Shown here one piece after another: positions 1 to 11,530 of a DNA stretch of 64,000 nucleotides; position 1 is the stretch's first letter; every line of letters begins with the position of its first letter. The notes under the pieces are model-generated. The model ran no database searches. It had not been told where the DNA came from and was given only the letters and a program-made list of their open reading frames with translations. The DNA lies in NCBI GenBank assembly GCA_018907035.1, contig JACCIC010000062.1:1700501-1764500 (forward strand). The letters are read 5' to 3'. This DNA comes from Sycobia sp. Sy_11 (lineage: Eukaryota > Arthropoda > Insecta > Hymenoptera > Epichrysomallidae). The position numbers and the translations under genes are program-made.

Positions 1-1
1 C

Positions 2-124
2 AATAAAGTTAAGCCAGTGCTCGCCTATACCACTGAATTTGGTCAACGTTTTTTCCTTTCCACAAGCAGAGCCCTGCGTAAAGGCGGATTGCACGATAAA
101 AGTGAGATAGATCTTCGTTATTAA
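2..124 (+). CDS. Possible 3' end of a coding frame, cut by window edge
   Basis: An open frame runs in from the window edge for 40 codons and ends at TAA (122-124). It has mixed, non-repetitive composition and contains the stretch EFGQRFFLSTSRALRKGG. An AATAAA signal lies about 50 bases after the stop. These are the signs of a last exon on the plus strand. I do not recognise the family. A chance open frame of this length cannot be excluded, because the rest of the gene lies outside the window. Confidence 0.35.
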   Translation, partial: NKVKPVLAYTTEFGQRFFLSTSRALRKGGLHDKSEIDLRY

Positions 125-170
125 GTCTAGATAGGTATATAAGTAAGATGAAAATGTAATAGGAAGGATA

Positions 171-176
171 AATAAA
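171..176 (+). terminator. AATAAA poly(A) signal candidate
   Basis: Canonical AATAAA 47 bases after the stop codon of the edge frame at 2-124. AATAAA is common by chance in AT-rich DNA, so its value comes from its position. Confidence 0.3.
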
Positions 177-1340
177 GGTTTAGCGGATATGATTTAGCCA
201 ATATTTTTTTTCTTTAAACGTATTTTATTTATCAACTATTCATCAATTGTCTTAATCTTAAATTAACATTAAGTGGATCCTAGAGTGATATTGAAGAAGC
301 AGTCTCGAACTGAATTATGCATATGATTATATGATTTTCATTGCTGACATTAACATCAATAGGGATGTAACTTCCGCTCCACAATCTATTTTTTCAAATT
401 TTTTACGTCTTGAAAATTGATCTAAATATTGCTCGGATTTGCATTGATATGTTTTAGTATTCTTTTTACTATTGTACTTTTCAATTGTAAAAGAGTCTCT
501 CTTAAAACATCCATAAGTACACAAAGATCCCATTAATACTGAAATCTCTAGTTTTTAACAAATGCTGAATAGTTTCTTTACCAATGGAAGCAATTGAAGA
601 ACTTGTTATCCAAGATTATATATAAATACGTATACAACTATTGATCTATGATGCTATTTATCAATCTATCATTCTATCTATCTATCTAACTATCTATATA
701 TCAATTAATCTTTGGTGGACAGATATGGTTCTAGAATAAAAAATAAAGATTGTCAGAACGATCAAAGCATCGCGGTACGGTAGTACAGAAAAATGAGTAC
801 AATACGGTAATGCATCGGTACTGTATCGATGATAAATCATCCTCAATTTTTGAGTACATTAGAGAATAAGATCTTGTAACAGTTATGCATGGTAGACTTC
901 AAAGATTTCATGTATCAGTAAACCATAAGTACTGCATAGTTATCTATACCGACTTCGAGCATACGAATATTTAAATTTTCCATCATCATTTTTCTATTTT
1001 CTTTATATAGTCTTTACTTATTGAATATTATATACTTATTATGATTATCTATACATCAAGAACACGAGGGAGAATCGAAAAAATAAATAAATACGTAGGA
1101 CAAAAAGAAAGAGACAGGGAAAGAGGCAAAGATAAAGGCAGCAAGATAAAGTAAAAAAGGAATATAGACGCGGGGGCCGCGCACATTGTTCGATTGTTTG
1201 AATATATTGAGAGGGCCTTGAAAGAAAGAGAAGGAGACGTCAAAAGGAAAGGAATAGGTAGAGGAGAGACGCTACGCGCCAGGGAATCGATTCGTGTAGA
1301 GGTCTAATGGGAATTACACGGTCAATCACGTGCCCATTCA
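177..1340. other. AT-rich non-coding stretch
   Basis: No coding frame or recognisable element. A short TCTA-type microsatellite lies near 671-697. The last 300 bases become purine-rich and lead into the pyrimidine tract that follows. Confidence 0.6.
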
Positions 1341-1345
1341 CTCTC

Positions 1346-1401
<56 letters not shown>

Positions 1402-1431
1402 TCTTCCCTCCTCCTCCTTCTCCTCCTCCTC
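1341..1431 (+). repeat. (CT)n tract passing into CTC/TCC-rich pyrimidine run
   Basis: About 50 bases of pure CT followed by imperfect TCC/CTC sequence, about 90 bases of almost pure pyrimidine. Predicted peptides here are poly-SL or poly-ER read-through and are not genes. Confidence 0.95.
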
Positions 1432-3018
1432 GTTATAAATCTCACCGGTCAATTTTCCGTATGCGAAACTATATATGTATTTTTCGGTCAAGAGCCGGAG
1501 AGATGGCCTTTTGTGAAATCTCATTTTGTTGTTTACCCTGCAGAAAAAAGCTAAAAAGCTTGTCTGCACTTCTGGCTAAGAAAATTCACTGATAGCTGCA
1601 AGCGCAAGGTGGATTCGTTATACGAGTCATACAATATCACTTCCCTTTATCATTTAACGAAAATTAAATTTTTAGAAATGAATTCATTACGTATTAAGGA
1701 ATTGTTAATTAATTAATACAAGAAAAAAATAGTTATTATGAATCTAAATGTGATTACAACCGGGCAAATGTAGATTTCTAATATAATCGATTCTTGAGAC
1801 TTTAAAAAGTATACATTTTTGATAATAGAAACATAATTATTTACAATTTCTTTCGAATTACATAAAACATATGTGTCTGTCTGTGTATATCATAAACTAG
1901 AGTCGTGTTAATTGTTCATTTTATTACAGATATATGCTACTATAAGTGTATTCTACGTGTATTTACATTTATATAATATTTATTTATATTATAAATATAT
2001 TAGATTGTTTAATCAACTTAAATTTTTGAAGCATTGCGTTTTATTAAAACACAAGCTTTGATCGACTGATTTGATCTATGAGTTTGCGTTATCAGCTATC
2101 AAGAATGTAAGATCAATGTACGATTCAAATGTCTATTACCATTAGTTAAATTCTTAATATGTGTGCCTTCATGTCAATACATCACTTTTTACTTCATATT
2201 GTGTAAGCGATACGGTACATGGCAAAAAAATCTCTCACTGCCAACAGCAAAAAACGAAAAATTCCAATATCATGTTAAGGTGCATAGAGGCGCATCTCTT
2301 CGCGTAAATTCTGCAGTCGCTATTCATTAAAATTTTACGAGTCTAGAAAAGTGTGTTTACTGTCTCTCGCGATAAAAAAGAGCACATAACCCACGTGAAG
2401 AAGAAAATCTTGGAGTCAGAGAGAGAGAGAGAGACAGAAGAACAGCGAGCGTCTCGTCTTCTCTCCTATATATACGTTCGTATAGAATGGTAGGGATGTG
2501 CACGCGCTCATTTGCGCAAGAAGATAGACAGCCACCTCGTCTATACGTCGCGATCGACAGGATATAAAGTAAACGCAGCATAGCGGTGCAGGGTCTCATC
2601 AGCAGTAGCTTGCACGTGGCTGCTTCGACTCTCACGCGCTAAAATTACACCATCCAGGCGACTAGAGATATACCTACTATCGCAAAAAGCAGAAAGAACG
2701 AGCGAGAGAGGAAGAGAATGAGAGAAAGAAAGAAGCGGTTCGCGTATAAATTCGAGCGAAATGCACGGCCCGTGGAGAGCACGTATATAAATATGTGGAA
2801 AGTCCTCGAGAGTTCACGAGCATATAAAGCACATGGGCGCACGAATCTCGCACATGACAGGTTGTGGCGAAAAAAAGGGTCAGCCCGATCGGCGGAGCGC
2901 GAACGAAGGAGAGTAAAAAGGAAAGAGAGATAGGGGGGAGGGGAAGGTCGCACAAAAAGCTTGAAGAACGATGCATTCGGAATTTTTTAAAAGCCGTATA
3001 TGCATTCGAGGGAGAAAA

Positions 3019-3021
<3 letters not shown>
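1432..3021. other. Non-coding; AT-rich, then CpG-rich with short GA runs
   Basis: 1,432-2,340 is AT-rich with nothing recognisable. 2,340-3,020 is richer in CpG, with a short GA run at 2,417-2,434 and purine-rich stretches. Open frames here are biased to R/E/S or L/S and do not look like proteins. Confidence 0.6.

Positions 3022-3079
<58 letters not shown>
3022..3079 (+). repeat. (GA)29 microsatellite
   Basis: Uninterrupted GA dinucleotides for 58 bases inside a purine-rich block (2,990-3,200). Confidence 0.97.
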
Positions 3080-3084
<5 letters not shown>

Positions 3085-3777
3085 TTAGAGACAGAGAGTA
3101 GCCACGAGAGTCGACAGATGGATGCGCGCAACGCCAAGAAAGATGAAGGAGCGAAAGAGACAGATTGAAAGGGTGGGAGAGTGAGAGAGGAAAGAGGCAG
3201 ATAAGAACGGAGAGATAGTTCATTCAGATCCCGAAAGGGTTGATGGTTCGTTCTCCCTGTCCTTCCTTCTCTACTCCTCCTCCGCTCCCTCGCTCTCATT
3301 CCCTTCCTCTTATACTCTCGCGCATCCTTTAAAATTGGAATAATAATGTTCTTTCATCTCTCGAACTCGAAATGATGACTCGACGCCTTTCAATATTGTG
3401 GGAACGAGAATCGGTAAGTCATTGGCTGAGAGTCTTGGGTCCCTTCTCTCCGCTTCTCTCCCTATCACCCTCTCTCCCTCCCACCCTTTCTTTCTCTTGG
3501 CCTCTTACTCTTGTTTTCTCCTCTCATGCTTCTTTCCCCTGGTTGTTCGTCTTTTTCGACTAATGATATGACAGAGAGTAAGAGAGAGGGAAAGAGAGAG
3601 GGGGAGGCAAAAAAAAGTATATACTAAGCGAAGCGCGTCCCAGAGAAATAGATGATGGAAGAAAAGAGGTTACACACGAGTTAAGAACAAAACGTGTATA
3701 TAACGCTCAATAATGGTAATCGAGCCAGGGAATCTTTCCATCGAATCCTGGCTACGGAAGGAGCGAGCGTCCTATAC

Positions 3778-3779
<2 letters not shown>
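3080..3779. other. Purine/pyrimidine-skewed non-coding stretch
   Basis: Purine-rich to about 3,230, pyrimidine-rich about 3,240-3,560, then purine-rich again to 3,680. No coding evidence. Confidence 0.6.

Positions 3780-3834
<55 letters not shown>
3780..3834. repeat. (TA)n microsatellite
   Basis: About 54 bases of uninterrupted TA. Confidence 0.97.
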
Positions 3835-3839
<5 letters not shown>

Positions 3840-4230
3840 GGATTTTTAATTAATTTGACTCCGAGATGCGCTCTATCCACTTACCTAACAAAGAAAGAAA
3901 TATTATAAGACTGCGCGTGCGATCTGCTCGGGAAAAGTCGTGCATGAGAGAAGTATAAGGAATAACCAGGGTGATCCCCGATATGTGTTATAATATATAA
4001 AAGTTTATTCACATGGCACAGGAGAAAGGGGCTTCGTCATCGCACGAACATTAGATCGAACTCGATTATAAATAATCACTGCGGTATATATATACACGGA
4101 ATACAGATTGCCCCCGCACCTCTCTTTCCTTCGACTTTTCTGGGCATTCGTGTATGTAATGTATGTAATATACGTATGTAATACTGTACATATACATATT
4201 ATTTGTGTACGCGCGGGCGTGCGTGTGTGT

Positions 4231-4464
4231 GTCTGTGTAAAGAACTTGTATTACGTCCCGATATGCGTCGCGATCTTGATTCCGCACAAGCAGTTTCGAT
4301 CGGATATATTTCTGTTCGTCCATTTGTCTGCGCAGGCTTAAACTTTCTTCAAATCGATTCCTAATCCTCGAAAGCACCGCGTCCTTTCCACTTACGGTGC
4401 CATTGATTTTTTTATTCTGCTTTAATTTCTGTAAAAGACGTTCTTTAAGTATCATTTTCTTCAA
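4231..4464 (-). CDS. Possible small exon, charged coiled-coil-like peptide
   Basis: A minus-strand frame opens after an acceptor-like ACATTAG (exon edge 4,464) and encodes a lysine/glutamate/arginine-rich peptide beginning KKMILKERLLQKLKQNK. A perfect donor GTAAGT lies at 4,395-4,390, so a 69-base exon ending at 4,396 is one reading. The frame stays open to about 4,231 with plausible composition (RIRNRFEESLSLRRQMDEQK) before running into a GT/CA repeat. It looks amphipathic and helical. No family is recognised, and it may be chance. Confidence 0.2.
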
Positions 4465-4469
4465 CTAAT

Positions 4470-6081
4470 GTGTGTCTGCCGATAACTTTCGTTTAATACC
4501 GATGTATAAGGAAAGAATTAAACACATCATTCGAATGCTTTAAAAGCAAATATGAACTACAAGAATTTTGGAATATATTTTAATATATATCATTTTGCTG
4601 ATTTATCTAATATTAATAAAATTATAAGTATTATTTGTAATTTTTAAGTGTTTTCAAATATTTTTCACATTCATTTGTAACGAACTCATGTTATCGAATC
4701 TCTGAAAATATGTTGTTTTAATTTTTTTAAAGAAAGTTATTGCAATATAATACGTTATTGCAATATAATCGATTCCTATGAAATCAATTTTTATATTATA
4801 ATAAAAATCTTTATAATTTACAAAGTTTTTTAACGATATAAAATATTTTACTTAGGAGTTGAATGGCCAATTTTTAAATATATAAATGTTGAAAAATAAG
4901 TAATTTTGCACCTGGTCCAATGGATTAACATCATATGTTCTTTTTTATCTTTCTATCTTGAAATCAAATTTAAGGCAAAAAATAATTAAATTCCATATAC
5001 ATTTGAACAAATTTATAGGATTAAGCATGGAATTACTTAATATAAAATTGAGAAAAGTGTGAATATCGATGTTTACAAAAGAAGTGATATAATAAATGTA
5101 CGGGTGGACATAAAAAAATATATGGATTTTTCTTTTTGTTAAGGCGGACTATTAAATTTTCGATAGATAGTGTAAAAAAATTGAACTATGATATTTGTGT
5201 GTATTTTTAATAGGTATATTTTAACAATTCAAGTTTAGCTCTTCAAAAACTAACTACAATGGATCGAAAACGCAGAGACCATCTTACATGAAAAATATAA
5301 ACAAAATTAACGCGAATGCAGAAACTGGAAATCTTCCTAGAGCAATGGTAAGTATTAGTCAGTCTTTACTGATTTTATGTATTGAAAACAAAATTCAACA
5401 ACAAAAATTACTTAAAAGTAATCATATTTACATTGTGTTAATTTACAATAACACATATATTTATATTCAAAACTAAGCTGGGAATGGCCATTGTTAGACC
5501 CCTGTCATTATTTCCACAAAGCAAGCATCAAAATCAGTTTATAATAAATATGTAAATTTTTTTTCGGCACAAGTTTAACTATATGTAAGAAAATAAGTAC
5601 CAAACCTTATGAGTTGTTCGAATTCTATAAAATTTATTAAATATAGAATTAATAAATATTGAATATAATTAATAATTAATTCTTCGAATCAGACTGGGAG
5701 AAAAATGAATAAAAATAATAAATAAAATTTCTAGCCTACTTATTAAATGCAAAGCTATCTATATATAATATGATTTTATTTTTGATTCATCCAAAGCTCT
5801 ATACGTAAATCATTCGAAGCTTCTTATCTTCCCGTCAATTGGTGTATAAATTGATTTTAAAAAATACAAAGTGCAAAGTATGCCTCCTCCCCCGTACTAT
5901 ATGGCCGGAAACGCTGCAAAGGACGTTTATTCAATTGGTATCTGTCGAGGCGGTTATAAATCTGCAGTGGCCCAAAGGAGCCAAGTAGAGAAGAGATGAG
6001 GTGGGAGATGGGCGAGAGGAGAAAAAGGAAGAAGACTGTCTGAATAAAAATTGTGCATCTTCCCAAATTTAAAATAATAAT

Positions 6082-6082
<1 letters not shown>
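4470..6082. other. AT-rich stretch with nothing recognisable
   Basis: Very AT-rich DNA. The only open frame of note (5,288-5,476 plus) has biased composition. I see no element or RNA gene. Confidence 0.6.
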
Positions 6083-6117
<35 letters not shown>

Positions 6118-6135
6118 AATAATAATAATAATAAT
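6076..6135 (+). repeat. Compound (CAA)n-(TAA)n microsatellite
   Basis: AAT repeats pass into about 13 CAA units and then (AAT)7. The predicted poly-T/poly-I and poly-C/poly-Y peptides are artefacts. Confidence 0.95.
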
Positions 6136-6190
6136 GTATGCCTGCGAGATCTACCGCCCTTTCGGCCAAGTAATAATCAGTGGTCACGCT

Positions 6191-6193
<3 letters not shown>

Positions 6194-6228
<35 letters not shown>
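6194..6228 (+). repeat. (CT)n microsatellite
   Basis: About 35 bases of CT followed by imperfect CTCG units. Confidence 0.95.
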
Positions 6229-6230
<2 letters not shown>

Positions 6231-6638
6231 CTCGCTCTCGCTCACACAGAATCGCTCGCACTGTGAAAGAAAAGGAGAGTTGGGAAGACAGATACCGAAG
6301 CGATAAGAGCCGGGTCATATATGGCGTATCAACTGCAGTGCTCGAGTATAAGGAATCCGAGAAACAAGGCCCCGGCTGCGCGACGGACGGTCGAGGGGAG
6401 GACTGCCGCCGTGGCACAGCGGCAGCGCGTGCGAAACGGCAGCATCTCCCTCACTTATGCTTTTAGGAGGAAATACGCACGGGAGGGAAAGAGCTCGACG
6501 CGCTGCAGCCCCAAGTCCCGGGGGCGACGCGATAAATAACCCCGGCCCTTTTCCACGCCTCCGAAATGTTGGTGATTAGCTATGAAATATCGATATTCGT
6601 GCGCGCGCTCTGCAGCACGAATTGCCGATGATCTCTTC

Positions 6639-6641
<3 letters not shown>
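6229..6641. other. CpG-rich non-coding island
   Basis: Distinctly GC- and CpG-rich compared with its surroundings (about 6,290-6,620). No convincing coding frame. It could be a regulatory or promoter-like island, but composition is the only evidence. Confidence 0.35.

Positions 6642-6680
<39 letters not shown>
6642..6680 (+). repeat. (CT)n microsatellite
   Basis: About 39 bases of pure CT inside a CpG-rich island. Confidence 0.95.
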
Positions 6681-6685
<5 letters not shown>

Positions 6686-6978
6686 ACGCACTCACTCATT
6701 CTTTCTTCGTTCCCTTGGATCTTCCTCTAGCGCGTGCCCGAGAAGATGCAAGGAAAATCGTCTCATCGCAACCCTACTGCACCGTTAAAGTGAACGCGCG
6801 CGCAGCCTCCGTGCCGCATGTCGGAGCGATGAAAAAAAGCTTGGGTGGAGGCTTTTTAAACACCGGTTGTCCACCGCGTGCCGCGAGTCGTACAGGGTAT
6901 AGGTATATACTCCCCGAGGGAATGATGACCGCCACCGCCCCGCTTCAGACACTCTGATTGGGGATCGCGGCGAGATTC

Positions 6979-6981
<3 letters not shown>

Positions 6982-7024
<43 letters not shown>
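6982..7024. repeat. (TA)n microsatellite
   Basis: About 42 bases of TA followed by GT and CG dinucleotide runs (7,038-7,060). Confidence 0.95.
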
Positions 7025-7030
<6 letters not shown>

Positions 7031-7059
7031 CCGCGCGCTGTGTGTGTGCGCGCGCGCGC

Positions 7060-8365
7060 CTATACACATAACAAGGCCACGAAATCGAAAGCCATCCTAT
7101 ACTGGGCAAAGAGAGGGAATTTATTATATACGTATCGATGCAAACGAACGATCGCTACGAAACGATCGTTATAAAGCTCTTGCATTCCCTTTCCCAAGAG
7201 GTTTTAATGACGCGCGCGGTGTGTGTCATAAATTCATGATTCACGTTATACGCCGGAGTTGCGAGACTAAATATTTTTCGAGAGCAACAGTTTAGGTCTT
7301 CTGCGGGCTATATACGCGCATGCATATACGAATATATTCGAGGAAAAAAGCTTTCAGTTATTAAACGAGCTCTGATTATATTTAAATGCATATATATCAC
7401 GTACTGAATTCTTGGAATGTAATTTATTTTTAGTCTTTTTAATGCTCTCTTTTAATCGATGATGAACAAGCGACGATTTCCTTTTTGCGCGTCTGCTTAG
7501 TATCACGGACTCCGTTGTGAACGTTAATGTACGTATGAGTGCGTGCGCTTTATGATGTTTAACGCTCAACCTTCAAACGTCAATTGATTCGTATTTACAA
7601 AAAATTAATAATTCCATCCCTTATTTAGATACTCAAGGAATTGGTTTAGAAATTAATAAAAAATTTATTTGTTGTAAAATAAATTAGGAACGTATTATTT
7701 TTAATATATGATCACTATAAACTTTTTTATAAAAAACTATAATTCATTTTTACAAATCTTTAAGGGTAAGGATGGAAAACACAATTTTAAATATAATGTT
7801 AAATTTTTATATTCGTTCTTAAATTTTAACGTGGGTGATGTTTTCGGCTCGTTTAATAAACAAAAATTTTGCAAAAGATTTTCTTTAATGTTCCTATATC
7901 CTCTTAATCGTTAATGAATGTTCATACAGCTAGGCTGCTTGATTGAGATGCTACTTATCTTTTTCTGTGCTTAATAACAAACCTCAAATTGTATATTTTT
8001 CTACAAATACCATCGATTAGTACCTCACTTAATACATTCGGATTTTCCTCTTATATTCTTCTCTGTATCACTCCCGAGAAAAACCATTATATGATAGTCT
8101 CAAAGCGACGTCCGGGATCGGGAATTCGCCATTCCTAACTGTTTGGTCCGCACACTCGGTGAACGCTTTGCGAGTTCGTGCGCGCAAGGCGATTTGAAAA
8201 CCGGCCACGAACAATTAAACGTCGCACAAAACAGAAGTACAGAAATGAAAGATGAGGAGGAAAAAATAACTGGGGGGCGAGAGAGCAAGAAAGAGAGAAA
8301 TCACGAGAGGACTCCTACGGGGCTTAGCAGGCAGAGAGGAGAGGAAGAAGTGACGAGAGTGTGAG
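7060..8365. other. Non-coding stretch, AT-rich centre
   Basis: CpG-containing to about 7,330, AT-rich at 7,330-8,090, then CpG-containing and purine-rich. No frame looks like protein. Confidence 0.55.
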
Positions 8366-8518
8366 AAAGAGAGAGAGGGAGAGAGAGGGAGAGAGAGAGA
8401 GAGAGAGAGAACGAGCGGAAAAAAAGGATGAAAATCGGTTGTAAAATACACGCGTGGAAGCGCACAGCCAACGCAATTAACCGCGCTCAAGCCGAATATC
8501 CCCATAGGGGCCTTTTTA

Positions 8519-8570
<52 letters not shown>
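8366..8570. repeat. Opposed (GA)n and (CT)n tracts
   Basis: An imperfect GA tract (8,366-8,410) is followed about 110 bases later by (CT)25 (8,521-8,570). The two are complementary, so a single strand could fold into a long GA:UC hairpin. Confidence 0.9.
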
Positions 8571-8580
<10 letters not shown>

Positions 8581-9681
8581 ATCTATTCGTCTCCTTTTTC
8601 TCTCCACATCTACCTCATCTCCTCTCACTCTCACATATATGCGAGTTCCGCGCGAGACGAAAAAGCTGCTACAGAGGTGGGAGGAGGAGGGTGAGGAGGA
8701 GGAGGATGGGAATATAAGGGAGGCAAAAGGAAGGAGGAGAGACAAAAGTTGCGGTCTGCGGATCTGTTCCCTCTGCCTCCCCGCGTCTGTCTTTCTTACT
8801 CCGTGGGGCTGCTGCCCTTAGGGCTCCAGACGGAACGCTTTTAAAATTTATTGACAATCATAAATTTCGAAAATAAAACCTTATATTCTCTCCGCCGCGC
8901 GCTGCAGTCTCTGCTGCTGCAGCACACCGAGAGAAGCGCGGACCCGACTCATATATAGATGAGCAGTGCTCTGCAATGCTCGCTCTTTCTTGCCATTCTC
9001 CTACCTTTCTCTCTTCCCCTTCTTCTTTCTTTCCTTCCGTCCTTCCTTTTCTCTTTCCTTCTTACTTTCAGTCGTCATTCGCGAAGCAGAACGAGTGAGT
9101 GGGAGAAGAAAGGTAAGAAGAAACAGAATGAGAGAAAGGACGAGCTAGAGCTTATCCCACCCGCTTCTCTTCTCCCCTTATTCACTCTTTCGTTTTTTAA
9201 AACTCAGATCTTGTGTGTGCTCCTTTTGCTAAGATCTCGAAACAAAAGAATTCGTTTCGAATTTGCCCCCTTGAACTTCTCTCTCTCTTACTCTATCTAT
9301 CTCTACTCAACCGCGTTGAGCGCACGCGCCTTGCATGTGTGTGCTACATCCCCAACCCAACCCCACCCCCTTTACACACGCTTTTTAACGTCGACGTTTC
9401 GCCTTTTAGTGACTTTTTGCACTGTCCCTAGGCGCTCTTCCAAACCTTTTTCTTCCTTTCACGGCGCACCCCCTTCTTGCCTTCTCAGTCTCCTTCTCCC
9501 ATGGCTACCTGGCCCACACCCCACGTTTTTCACCTTCGCGAAATAGCTCGGAGAGAGTTCTGGCGTTTATTAGAGGAGCGCGATTTTTCATTATCGTCGT
9601 AAACAAGAGCGTGCGCGCATGGACGCGATCTCTCTTTCTCTATCTCTCTCTACGATGAGTCATTTCTTTCCTAGCCGCCGG

Positions 9682-9683
<2 letters not shown>
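8571..9683. other. Pyrimidine-rich non-coding stretch
   Basis: Strongly CT-rich on the plus strand, with a CpG-rich patch near 8,890-8,960. The 195-codon open frame at 8,959-9,546 follows the pyrimidine bias (runs of L, S, F, P) and is not supported as a gene. Confidence 0.55.
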
Positions 9684-9718
<35 letters not shown>

Positions 9719-9819
9719 GTTCTTCTCTCCTTTAGCTTGGCCCCTTTATCCGCTTTTTTCGTTACATTTTGTTTTTTGGTCAGCAGAAAAATGCAATTTG
9801 TGCATGATGTGTGGAAGGA

Positions 9820-9853
<34 letters not shown>

Positions 9854-9999
9854 TGCGTGTAAGGGGTGGGCCCAGGTCAAAGAGAAACACGGGTATTGAT
9901 TAGAACGAAATTTAGTGATATAGCCGAGATTTTTTTCTGATTTATTGCTGCCTCTGCGCCTTTTGCTTCACTGACTCTCTCTCTCTCTCTCTCTCTCTC
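9684..9999. repeat. Three short CT/GA tracts
   Basis: CT at 9,684-9,713, GA at 9,828-9,853 and CT at 9,977-9,999, in alternating orientation. Confidence 0.9.
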
Positions 10000-10845
10000 C
10001 CGCTCTCTGTCTTATTATTATTATTTAGATGTGTCTTTTCTTTTTTATTCGATTTTAACACGGAGGCGATTTTTTATAGAGGCAATCATGGAATCAACAT
10101 TTTCAAAGTCTCCTATACTTTTTAAGATCTATGACATTATGAAAATCGGAAGACGTGAAATCCCTTTCCTCTTCCTAGATTCATAGTATGTCCATTTATA
10201 AATTTAGTTCTGTTGCATTTTCCAAATAGAGCTTTAATAGTCTGCGTTCAAAACACTTGTATCTTATCCTCGGCTTTATATGAATAATTTCTCAAAGCTT
10301 AACGAACGAATGGATATTATATAGGGATATGGTATATGAAAATTGCAGATATGCCATCACATTCCTGATGAATAAAGCTTCGGTATTTCACTTCCTTTAT
10401 TTTATACAGTATAAATTTTAACGCGCAGTAATAACTTGATTCTTGAAGGATTTATGGTAATATAAAAAAGTTCTGAATCCATGATTATAACCCTTTAAAT
10501 CCGGCACCTAACCCTCGTTAAGCAAAATTCTAGGAGTCATCTCAGTCAATTGACGGCGGCTTTGAAAAGAATTTTTTATTGGGTCTATTTTTCTCCGACC
10601 TTCTCCAATTTTACAAATACCATTGGAGCGCGTTTTAATGCGTTTTTATACTTTTTTGTAAATTTTAAAAATTGTTCAAACCATTTCAATGTTTCAATAA
10701 GCTACTTGTTAGAAAATACATTCTTTTATTTTGCAAAGAAATTGATTATACGAAACTCGATTAAAATGAAAAAAAAATAAAATTGTCTTAAATATATCAC
10801 AAGCCATTTTAAAACAATTTACTACATATCCTGTAGCCTCTTCAC
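10000..10845. other. AT-rich stretch with nothing recognisable
   Basis: No element, RNA gene or credible coding frame. The 76-codon plus-strand frame at 10,550-10,780 is rich in F, N and K, as expected of AT-rich DNA. Confidence 0.5.
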
Positions 10846-10846
10846 T

Positions 10847-11080
10847 TTACGAAACTTTCTTTTCATCAACTATGATCAGGCGTGTGAATATTTCATACGA
10901 CATCGCGCGTATCTCCACGCGTTCATTGTATTGACAGAAAATATCCGCGAGCTCGATAAACGTTGAATAACGTCTCGTATTGATTGTTTGCAGCATATAT
11001 ATTGGCGCGCAGAGTCCGATAAATTTATTTTCTGTTATTTCTTCGTCTTTTTTAAACAAATCAAATTTCAGTCGGCTCAA
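10847..11080 (-). CDS. Possible exon, unknown protein
   Basis: After an acceptor-like TTTATAAACAG the minus strand stays open for about 77 codons to a TAA at 10,847. Composition is balanced and looks like real protein (KFIGLCAPIYMLQTINTRR near the middle). A donor-like GTAAAG overlaps the stop, so it could also be an internal exon. No family is recognised. The open frame upstream of 11,080 runs into a CG-repeat and is unlikely to be coding. Confidence 0.28.
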   Translation of the reverse strand: MSRLKFDLFKKDEEITENKFIGLCAPIYMLQTINTRRYSTFIELADIFCQYNERVEIRAMSYEIFTRLIIVDEKKVS

Positions 11081-11119
11081 CTGTTTATAAGCTTCGTGCG
11101 CGCGCGCTCGCTCGCGCAC

Positions 11120-11486
11120 TCGAGTGTTTGGATTTTTTTAAGTGGCAGAAGAAGATGAGTGCCATCAGGAGCGTGTGAGAAAACAAAGAAAAAAAGAAGA
11201 GATTAAAAAGTGGGGTGCCAAAGATGGAACTGATGAACGCGCTTATGCGAGTGCGATAACAAACTGTTTTGGCACATATCAATTTATAATTTATGGTAGA
11301 AGAAAAAAAAGAGAAGAAACTGCATAATGACACGCTATCGTATACTTGTAATTTAATAAATTCTATATTTTATTAAAGGAATTGAATTTCTAATTTACGT
11401 TAAAGTTCTTTTATGTATATGTAAAAATTATTATTAGTAATGAATGTATTATATTAAGACTTCTTCTCGACCAAAAACTAAATTTC

Positions 11487-11530
<44 letters not shown>

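Noticed and set aside
8880..8960. Possible microRNA hairpin with CCGCGC / GCGCGG ends
   Set aside because: Only the outer 6-7 bases and a short TCTCT/AGAGA part pair. The middle is a CTG-rich run that pairs with itself in several ways.
1240..9546. Many open frames of 60-195 codons rich in L/S, R/E or P in the first 9.5 kb
   Set aside because: They follow CT/GA tracts or pyrimidine-skewed DNA, overlap on both strands, and have no domain, splice signals or composition expected of proteins.
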